From NCBI GenBank assembly GCA_003671065.1, contig QWPU01000055.1, forward strand, positions 1 through 12,805: DNA of 12,805 nt. The letters are read 5' to 3'. The position numbers were made by a program, and so were the translations under genes. This document shows, piece by piece, positions 6,931 through 12,805 of this stretch. Position 1 is the stretch's first letter. The number at the start of each line of letters is the position of its first letter. Below the pieces are notes generated by a model. It worked only from the letters and a program-made list of their open reading frames with translations. It did no database searches and was not told the DNA's origin. Source of the stretch: Planctomycetota bacterium (GTDB lineage Bacteria > Planctomycetota > Phycisphaerae > Phycisphaerales > SM1A02).

Positions 6931-9900
6931 TTAGGGCCCTTGGATCGGAGCGACAATTGCAATTGCTTGCGCCATCGGTCGCGGCGGAGGCAACGGCTTC
7001 GGATCAGGATTTACTGGCTGCAGAATCAGGAGATCGATTGCGGTTGGATGCGAAGACGGTGGCAGTGAATAGTTGGGCATTCCCCGCCACACGCGCATTA
7101 TTCCGCGCGAAGTGATCACGGCGAGCGCGTCGAGTGTTTCATCAAACGCAACCGCAAGCGGCAGACCTGCGGGCGCTTCAAGGCGCATGAGTTCTTCGGC
7201 CGAATCTACATCGACGACGCGCGCGCTGCCATCGCGTGCAGCGATGAAGAATCGGGTGAATTCCCTGTTAGCGCATATCACGCCGCCGTTGCCTGCGGGG
7301 AGGGATTGAGTCTCGATGCCGTCGCGCGTTTCGCGTTTAAGATAGCCCGTGATGCCGAGAAACGAAATGGATCCATCGGGATGCACGAGCGCGTCATCGG
7401 CCTCGCACGGTGTTCGTGTAGCGATGTGTGTGAGCGGCTCGCCATCCGAGACTCGGAAAATCGGGCGCGTGCTTAAACTGTCAACATTGGCGAATGTCAA
7501 CAGCGCGCCATCATCGAGAAAGAGTGGCTTCGTCACGCGTCTGCGATCAGCGAGCGCCAAACCAAGTGGAAGCGCCGCGCGCCAGTGAGTTGCGCCATCA
7601 CTCATGTCTAGAAGCGCGACTTGATTCTCATCATCACCAATCGCAACGAGCGTGCCATCAGGCGAGAATGCCATGGTGGTGATCGCGCCACCAATCGGCT
7701 CCGCGCGCCAACGATGTTGACAAACACCTTGGGCATTCATCGCAAGAAGTGTCGTTGCGCCGCCACCGTGACCAACGGCAATCTCGTCGCCGCGCCGCGC
7801 AATCGACCGCGCAACTCCTGCAATCACATCGAGCCGTCCAATCACTTTCACGCTGCCATCAACAGGGCTGATCTCACGGAGAACACCATCGCGATCGGCG
7901 GTGGTGAAGGTTCGCGAGAGCGAGTCCCATGTCGCGCACGCTGGAAAGTGCAGCGTGTCGCTGTCAAGAATGGCCTCAATATCTTGCAGTCGCCACGCGC
8001 CTGCAAAGTCAGTCAATACGAGCGAGCCATCCGCATTCTGTTCTTCAATGGTGATGCGCCCGAAGAGTCGCGATGAATCATGGCTGAAGGTAATCCCCCA
8101 CACATGCGCGCTCGTGCCGCCGAGCCGAGTGCGCACGGTGAGCGATTCGCTTTCGACAAGGCGCACCGTCCTGGTCCAACTGCTCGCAGCGATCGTGCGT
8201 TCATCAGGCGAAATCGCGACATCAAAGACGCTGCCACCTGGGAGGTCGCGTTCGTAGAGCGTGCCGCCAGTGCGCGGATCAATGCGAGCGATGCATCCGT
8301 CGCGCCACGCCACGACAGCGAGTGAGCCCGCTGGAGAAATCGCAACAGCTCTCGTGCCAGCGGCGCGTGCAGTCGTGGACCATCGCTCTTTCAGCGTGCG
8401 CGCCTCCGAATCAAGATCGACGCAACGAAGGCGACCATCGTGAAAACTTATAAGAGCGACACGCCCATCACGGGTGAACGAGGCGTCGGTGAGAACGCCG
8501 ATTCCTGGGAGCGACGACACTACGGTGTTCGTTGCGAGATCGATGAAATCAACACTGCCATCATGACGCACGCCAGCGATAAGTGATTTCAAACAAGCGC
8601 ATGCGCTGTAACCGTTGCCGACTGCATTGATCATTCCTGCGGCGCGATTGATGTGAATCAGCACGCCGAGCGAGTTCGTCACGAGAATCGTCGCGCCATC
8701 ACTCGAGACCCCGAGTGACACCACGGTTGTGGGAAGACCTCCGAACAAACGCAGGTCGATGACTTCGCTCGGACGAACGCGGTCGAGATCACTGATCTGC
8801 ACATAGCCACCCGTGACTCCTGCAATGAGTTCGTGCGTGGCGGGGCTCTCTACGAAGCAAAAAATTTCGGCACCTACTGCAGTGAACAACTCGAAATTCG
8901 CGACACGCTGACGCAAGTGGCGCGTCTCCCAGCCGCGCGTCGAAGGCGGCGCTTGCGCCAGGCTCATCAGCGCATCCGCAGGTTCACCGAGCGCGAGACT
9001 CGTACTCGCGGCGCGAATGTTGCCGCGGGCGGTTTGCGCAATTGCGCGTTCGGCTTCGCGTGATGCGTGCATCGCAAAGATCACACTCGCAGCGGTTGCA
9101 GTAACGATCGCGAGCGTGCCTGCCGCAATCGCTGCGGTGGCGACGCGATTCTTGCGTATCAAGCGACCGATGAGATCGAGTGTGCTCGGGGCCGTGGCGA
9201 GAATCGGTTCATCGTGAAGCCAACGGCGCAACTCATCCGCAAGTTCTGACGCAGTGCCGTAGCGTTCATCAGGATTTTTCTCGAGCGCCTTCAGCACGAT
9301 TGCGTTGAGTCCACTTGGCAGCGTTGAGTCGAGTTGAAGCGGTTGAATCGGTGGCGACTCAGCGACGATGCGAGCCATCGACACGAGACTGTGACCACGC
9401 GTTGAGTAGGGAAGTTGCTGCGTGAGCAACTCGTAAAGAATGAGTCCGAGCGAATAGACATCGCTGCGCGAGTCAATGCGCGAAGGATCGGCTGCGAATT
9501 GCTCAGGACTCATGTACTGAGGCGTGCCGATGAGGCGAGCATCGATCGTGAGCGGCTCGCTACTAGCGTTTGCATCACCAAGTCCATCAATCGCATCGAG
9601 TGATTTTGCGATGCCGTAATCAATCACATGCAATCGCGCATCGCCACCAACAAGGAGGTTGCTCGGCTTGAGATCAAGATGCACGATGCCGCGTCGATGA
9701 CCTGAACCGACGGCATCGCACGCGACCGTGAAGGTTTCGACAAGTTGCGCGAGAGAAGGGCGCGAGTCCTTCGCCCAACTGGTAATCGCGCGGCCATCTT
9801 CAACAAGTTCCATAACGAAGTAGTGCCGAACTTCGTCATGTGCAGGAGAAGTGAGCGTTCCCGCCGCGATCACACGCGCGATGCTGGGATGATCAAGTCG

Positions 9901-10314
9901 GGCGAGGATCTGCGATTCACGCTGAAATCGAGCAAGTATGCTTGCACGAGTTGTTGAAGTCGCAAGTACTTTGAGCGCGACGCGACGCGAAGGTGAATGT
10001 TGATCGGCAGCGAAGACGGCTCCCATCCCACCACTACCGATGACGGAACGAATCGTGAATCCATCGACTTGCACGCCGATGAGTGCGGATGGATCGAAGC
10101 CGACTGCGGGTCTACTTGCATCGTCGAATGTCGGCGTCGCATCGACATCAAACACAAGCAACGAACGAACCTCGGCGCGAATCCACGGGTCATCGGTTGC
10201 CGAATCAATGAGCGCATCGCGAAGGATCGGATCAACAACTCGCACCGCGTCGAACAGTTCTTCGACGGCGCGTTGCGCGTGAGGTGAGGTTGGCTCTGAC
10301 GAAGGCAGCTCCAT
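6931..10314 (-). CDS. Transmembrane Ser/Thr protein kinase with WD40-like beta-propeller
   Basis: From ATG 10314 the protein has 1127 residues. An N-terminal helical segment (about 10-75) of the kind seen before planctomycete kinase domains precedes a Pkn-type kinase domain (about 85-370). Visible motifs are Gly-loop GSGGMG (93-98), Lys115, likely Glu133, catalytic loop HLDLKPSN (212-219, Asp214), metal motif DYG (232-234) and 'GTPQYMSPEQ' (263-272). One membrane segment lies at about 391-415. The remaining ~700 residues hold WD40-like blades such as 'AFSPDGTLVAIGDDENQVALLD' type strands, ending in a Pro-rich tail. By the usual topology the kinase is cytoplasmic and the propeller is outside, as a sensor or docking surface. 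The residue before the catalytic Asp is Leu rather than Arg (non-RD), and DFG is DYG. The start lies 14 nt after the sigma gene stop; an in-frame ATG at 10380 would overlap that gene by 52 nt and is less likely. Confidence 0.93.
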   Translation of the reverse strand: MELPSSEPTSPHAQRAVEELFDAVRVVDPILRDALIDSATDDPWIRAEVRSLLVFDVDATPTFDDASRPAVGFDPSALIGVQVDGFTIRSVIGSGGMGAVFAADQHSPSRRVALKVLATSTTRASILARFQRESQILARLDHPSIARVIAAGTLTSPAHDEVRHYFVMELVEDGRAITSWAKDSRPSLAQLVETFTVACDAVGSGHRRGIVHLDLKPSNLLVGGDARLHVIDYGIAKSLDAIDGLGDANASSEPLTIDARLIGTPQYMSPEQFAADPSRIDSRSDVYSLGLILYELLTQQLPYSTRGHSLVSMARIVAESPPIQPLQLDSTLPSGLNAIVLKALEKNPDERYGTASELADELRRWLHDEPILATAPSTLDLIGRLIRKNRVATAAIAAGTLAIVTATAASVIFAMHASREAERAIAQTARGNIRAASTSLALGEPADALMSLAQAPPSTRGWETRHLRQRVANFELFTAVGAEIFCFVESPATHELIAGVTGGYVQISDLDRVRPSEVIDLRLFGGLPTTVVSLGVSSDGATILVTNSLGVLIHINRAAGMINAVGNGYSACACLKSLIAGVRHDGSVDFIDLATNTVVSSLPGIGVLTDASFTRDGRVALISFHDGRLRCVDLDSEARTLKERWSTTARAAGTRAVAISPAGSLAVVAWRDGCIARIDPRTGGTLYERDLPGGSVFDVAISPDERTIAASSWTRTVRLVESESLTVRTRLGGTSAHVWGITFSHDSSRLFGRITIEEQNADGSLVLTDFAGAWRLQDIEAILDSDTLHFPACATWDSLSRTFTTADRDGVLREISPVDGSVKVIGRLDVIAGVARSIARRGDEIAVGHGGGATTLLAMNAQGVCQHRWRAEPIGGAITTMAFSPDGTLVAIGDDENQVALLDMSDGATHWRAALPLGLALADRRRVTKPLFLDDGALLTFANVDSLSTRPIFRVSDGEPLTHIATRTPCEADDALVHPDGSISFLGITGYLKRETRDGIETQSLPAGNGGVICANREFTRFFIAARDGSARVVDVDSAEELMRLEAPAGLPLAVAFDETLDALAVITSRGIMRVWRGMPNYSLPPSSHPTAIDLLILQPVNPDPKPLPPPRPMAQAIAIVAPIQGP

Positions 10315-10328
10315 GCTGAGTCCATGCG

Positions 10329-10922
10329 TCAAGCGTTGGCGCTGATCGCACGCCGAAGCCACGCGCGTGCAAAATTCCATCTTTTACTTACAGTTCTCGG
10401 CGCAATTTCAAGCAGCACGGCGGTTTGATCGATGCTCAAACCCGAAAGAAACCGTAGTCGCGCGACCTGCGCGCACTCAGGCGAGTCCTTCTCAAGCAGA
10501 TCGAGTGCCTCAATTGCACGAATCGCCATTGGCGAAAGCGCGCAGGTGGGATCCTGCAATTCGCCCACAGCGACTTCGAGCGTGACGCGTTGCCACTCGC
10601 CACCGCGGCAGATGCGTTTCTCGCTGCGCGCGCGGTCAATCAGATACTGACCCATCGCACGACCAACAGAGCCCCAGAAATGACGCCGGTCATCCCATGT
10701 TGCATGCGCAACACCTTCGCCAAACATCTTGAGAAACAACTCGTTGACCACGAGTGTCGGTTGCAGGTGAGTGCGAGAGCGTTCTTCGCTGCACGCCTGC
10801 CGCGCCATCGCGTGCACTTCGTCATAGATTTGACGCCACAAATCTTCCACCGCAGCGGGCTCGCGAGCGCCCGCGTGGTTCATGAGTCGAGTCAATTCCT
10901 GAGCTGAGTCTCCGCCGATCAT
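10329..10922 (-). CDS. ECF-family RNA polymerase sigma factor (planctomycete Sig-70_X6 type)
   Basis: The 197-residue protein has the two domains of a group 4 sigma factor. Region 2 spans about 25-103, with the family-typical phrases 'THLQPTLVVNELFLKM' and 'RRHFWGSVGRAMGQYLIDRAR' and the basic 'EKRICRGG'. Region 4 spans about 137-192, with the helix-turn-helix at about 161-188 ('GLSIDQTAVLLEIAPRTVSKRW'). These phrases match the planctomycete-enriched ECF group described by TIGR02999. It would direct RNA polymerase to a small set of promoters. No anti-sigma gene is adjacent; the next gene is a transmembrane Ser/Thr kinase starting 14 nt after this stop, an arrangement known for kinase-controlled ECF factors. 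ATG 10922 is the only plausible start, as no other start codon lies in frame just upstream; a GAGGAG is too far away (about 20 nt) to serve it well. Confidence 0.94.
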   Translation of the reverse strand: MIGGDSAQELTRLMNHAGAREPAAVEDLWRQIYDEVHAMARQACSEERSRTHLQPTLVVNELFLKMFGEGVAHATWDDRRHFWGSVGRAMGQYLIDRARSEKRICRGGEWQRVTLEVAVGELQDPTCALSPMAIRAIEALDLLEKDSPECAQVARLRFLSGLSIDQTAVLLEIAPRTVSKRWNFARAWLRRAISANA

Positions 10923-10997
10923 CCGTGCATTGTGAGGGAAGAACTCCTCAAAAACAACCAGAATATCTCCGCGGATCGCAAAGAAGGTGACTTTGAA

Positions 10998-11228
10998 TCA
11001 GAACGGGGTTTTCACGCCGAGCGCACGCACCGCGCACCAACCGACAAGCGCTTCGAAGAGGATGAAGATCCCCATGATCCAAATGGCTGCGGCGAGATAG
11101 ATGGTCCACTCGGGCGTGCGGCTGAGAAACCAGAGCACGCCGAGCAAAAGGCCAATGCTTTCGACGAACGCGCCGAGCACGAAACGGGCGTTTTTCCCAC
11201 GCGTATCGATGTTGCAGGTGATGGGCAT
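10998..11228 (-). CDS. Small DUF2892-like (YgaP-type) inner membrane protein
   Basis: From ATG 11228 the protein has 76 residues. It opens with 'MPITCNIDTRGKNARFVLGA' and has two hydrophobic helices (about 16-36 and 41-65) separated by 'SRTPEW'. It closes with 'GWCAVRALGVKTPF'. The start 'MP..CN..', the hairpin and the terminal 'GWC...LG.KT' are the hallmarks of DUF2892 (YgaP transmembrane domain), usually 60-80 residues and sometimes fused to rhodanese domains; here it stands alone. Its function is unknown, with sulfur or redox links suggested for relatives. The frame is open upstream to 11393 inside asnS, but that part is arginine-rich antisense-like sequence and not part of the domain. It starts 17 bp after the asnS stop, so it is likely co-transcribed with asnS. 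A gap of 75 bp separates it from the sigma gene. Confidence 0.8.
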   Translation of the reverse strand: MPITCNIDTRGKNARFVLGAFVESIGLLLGVLWFLSRTPEWTIYLAAAIWIMGIFILFEALVGWCAVRALGVKTPF

Positions 11229-11245
11229 AGTTCTCGTCTCGGTTC

Positions 11246-12658
11246 TCAGAACTGCGCGGTCTTGGGCGCGCGTGGAAACGGTATCACATCGCGGATGTTC
11301 GCCATGCCTGTTGCGTAAATGATTGCGCGTTCGAAGCCGAGTCCGAAGCCTGCGTGAGGCACCGTTCCATAGCGACGAAGGTCGCGATACCACCAGTAAT
11401 CGGCTTTGTGCAAGCCCATTTCATCCATGCGACTGTCGAGGCGCTCGAGGCGTTCTTCGCGTTGCGAGCCACCAACGATTTCGCCAATTCCTGGCGCGAG
11501 AATGTCCATTGCGGCCACGGTCTTACCGTCGTCGTTCTGTCGCATGTAGAAGGCTTTGATGTCCCTCGGGTAGTTCATCACTGCAACAGGTCGACCGATA
11601 TACGTTTCAGTCAGCCAACGCTCGTGTTCACTCTGCATGTCGATACCCCACTTCACGGGATAGTCAAATTTCACGCCCTTCTTGACTGCATCTTCAAGCG
11701 CAGCAATCGCGTCGCCGTACTCCATCTTCGCAAAGTCCGCGCTCACGAATTTCTCGAGGCGGTCAATGCAGGTCTTATCAATTCGCTCCGCAAAGAACTT
11801 CATGTCATCACCGCGTTCGGCAAGCAATGCGCGGAACATGTACTTCAACAACTCTTCAGCGCACTTCGCGTCCGCAAGCAAATCAGCAAACGCGATCTCT
11901 GGTTCGATCATCCAGAACTCAGCGAGGTGACGCGATGTGTTCGAGTTTTCAGCACGAAAAGTAGGACCAAAGGTGTAGACCTTCGAAAGCGCCATGCACC
12001 AGGTTTCGACATTCAGCTGACCTGACACCGTGAGATTCGTCTCGCGACCGAAGAAGTCTTGCGTGTAGTCAACCTTTCCATCAGGCGTGCGCGGAATGTT
12101 CGCAAGGTCAAGCGTCGACACGCGAAACATTTGCCCCGCACCTTCGCAATCGCTGCCAGTGATGATCGGCGTGTGAATCCACAAGAAACCTTGCTCGTGG
12201 AAGAAACGATGCACCGCCATCGCAAGGCAATGGCGCACGCGACCGATGGCGCCGAAGGTGTTAGTTCGCGAGCGCAAGTGTGCAACATCGCGCAGGTATT
12301 CAAACGAATGTTGCTTCGGTGAAATCGGATAGGTGTCAGGGTCATCGACGAAGCCGTAGACCTTGAGGGCCGTCGCTTGAATTTCAACCGATTGACCCTT
12401 TCCTTGGCTTGCAACGACGAGCCCAGTGATCTCGACCGAGCAGCCTGCCGTGAGCTTCAGGACTTCGCTTTCGTAATTGTCAAGGGTGTTCGGGACGACC
12501 GCTTGAATGGTGTCGAAGCAGGAGCCATCGGTGATGGCCACGAAGGAGATTCCCGCCTTCGAGTCGCGGCGGGTTCGCACCCAGCCTTGGACGGTGGCGG
12601 TGGTGCCGATGTGTGTTTCGGAGTGCTTGTAGAGATCAGCGATGCGGACTGCGAGCAT
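11246..12658 (-). CDS. asnS: Asparaginyl-tRNA synthetase
   Basis: This 470-residue class IIb aminoacyl-tRNA synthetase joins asparagine to tRNA-Asn in the cytoplasm. An N-terminal OB-fold anticodon-binding domain (about 17-103, 'ATVQGWVRTRRDSK') is followed by the catalytic core. The core shows the motif 1 region (about 147-170), 'SDCEGAGQMF' (169-178), motif 2 'FRAENSNTSRHLAEFWMIEPE'-type sequence at 234-254, and motif 3 with 'GFGLGFER' (437-444) and a C-terminal 'RDVIPFPR'. The sequence around motif 2 and the length fit AsnRS better than AspRS, which is larger in bacteria and has a GAD domain. All core elements are intact. Its presence means the organism can charge tRNA-Asn directly. The DUF2892-like gene follows 17 bp downstream. 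The 5' side holds a tandem repeat (12740-12777). Confidence 0.97.
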   Translation of the reverse strand: MLAVRIADLYKHSETHIGTTATVQGWVRTRRDSKAGISFVAITDGSCFDTIQAVVPNTLDNYESEVLKLTAGCSVEITGLVVASQGKGQSVEIQATALKVYGFVDDPDTYPISPKQHSFEYLRDVAHLRSRTNTFGAIGRVRHCLAMAVHRFFHEQGFLWIHTPIITGSDCEGAGQMFRVSTLDLANIPRTPDGKVDYTQDFFGRETNLTVSGQLNVETWCMALSKVYTFGPTFRAENSNTSRHLAEFWMIEPEIAFADLLADAKCAEELLKYMFRALLAERGDDMKFFAERIDKTCIDRLEKFVSADFAKMEYGDAIAALEDAVKKGVKFDYPVKWGIDMQSEHERWLTETYIGRPVAVMNYPRDIKAFYMRQNDDGKTVAAMDILAPGIGEIVGGSQREERLERLDSRMDEMGLHKADYWWYRDLRRYGTVPHAGFGLGFERAIIYATGMANIRDVIPFPRAPKTAQF

Positions 12659-12739
12659 TCGGACGAGGGTATCGCATCGCGTGCCAAGATGGCAGATCAG
12701 GCTCAGTGCGCACGGCGCGTTGGCGCGGCCGCATCAAAC

Positions 12740-12777
12740 GAAAGGACAGGCAAGCCAAGAAAGGACAGGCAAGCCAA
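12740..12777. repeat. 19-bp tandem repeat upstream of asnS
   Basis: Two identical 19-nt units (GAAAGGACAGGCAAGCCAA) lie at 12740-12758 and 12759-12777. The core GGACAGGC returns at 12798-12805, at the window edge, so the array may continue. It lies 81 bp upstream of the asnS ATG. A 19-bp period does not keep a reading frame. Confidence 0.85.
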
Positions 12778-12805
12778 GGCGCGAACGCCAAACGATTGGA
12801 CAGGC

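Noticed and set aside
10315..10380. Extended kinase start at ATG 10380
   Set aside because: It would overlap the sigma gene by 52 nt, and the extra 22 residues look like a read-through of the sigma C-terminal codons in another frame; ATG 10314 lies just after the sigma stop.
10923..10997. Possible terminator or promoter between the DUF2892-like and sigma genes
   Set aside because: A TCCGCGGA palindrome followed by a T-rich stretch is present but has no loop, and no -35/-10 pair with acceptable spacing was found.
11354..12025. Plus-strand open frame of 223 codons
   Set aside because: Fully antisense to asnS, whose frame has all class IIb motifs; the plus-strand product shows no domain and is a GC-rich shadow frame.

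Overview
The window looks like a piece of a chromosome from a GC-rich Planctomycetota bacterium, possibly of the Phycisphaerae group. The strongest clue is an ECF sigma factor of the planctomycete-enriched Sig-70_X6 type (TIGR02999-like) directly followed by a very large Ser/Thr kinase with a C-terminal beta-propeller. A Tat-type leader and a DUF4190/pseudopilin-like protein fit the same phylum. The placement is an inference from gene types, not a phylogeny.

Layout. At the left edge (1-150, minus) lies the N-terminus of a Tat-exported protein. Divergent from it is a membrane protein with a DUF4190-like segment and a type II secretion G-like C-terminus (205-855, plus). This converges on a two-domain VOC/glyoxalase-fold protein (873-1859, minus), with a small stem-loop at the junction. 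A tRNA-Pro(UGG) follows (2016-2089, plus), with a 13-bp tandem repeat directly behind it, and then a secreted alpha/beta-hydrolase of the PHB depolymerase/feruloyl esterase type (2238-3173, plus).

From 3147 to 12658 every gene is on the minus strand. In transcription order they are: asparaginyl-tRNA synthetase (asnS), a small DUF2892-like membrane protein, the ECF sigma factor, the Ser/Thr kinase with WD40-like repeats, and two half-size ABC exporters. The last four genes are packed with gaps of 14 and 12 bp and an 8-nt overlap, so they look like one transcription unit. The exporters carry complementary nucleotide-binding-domain defects: Asp in place of the catalytic Glu in the first, LSTGQ in place of LSGGQ in the second. 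This is the pattern of a heterodimeric exporter with one degenerate and one consensus ATPase site.

The most interesting unit is therefore a four-gene module: sigma factor, transmembrane kinase/propeller, heterodimeric ABC exporter. A reasonable hypothesis is that the kinase, which occupies the place usually held by an anti-sigma factor, senses a signal and controls the sigma factor, while the exporter is either an output or the source of the signal. No anti-sigma gene is visible. The exporter substrate cannot be read from the sequence.

No insertion sequence, CRISPR array, integrase or phage gene is present. No gene-free stretch exceeds 300 bases.
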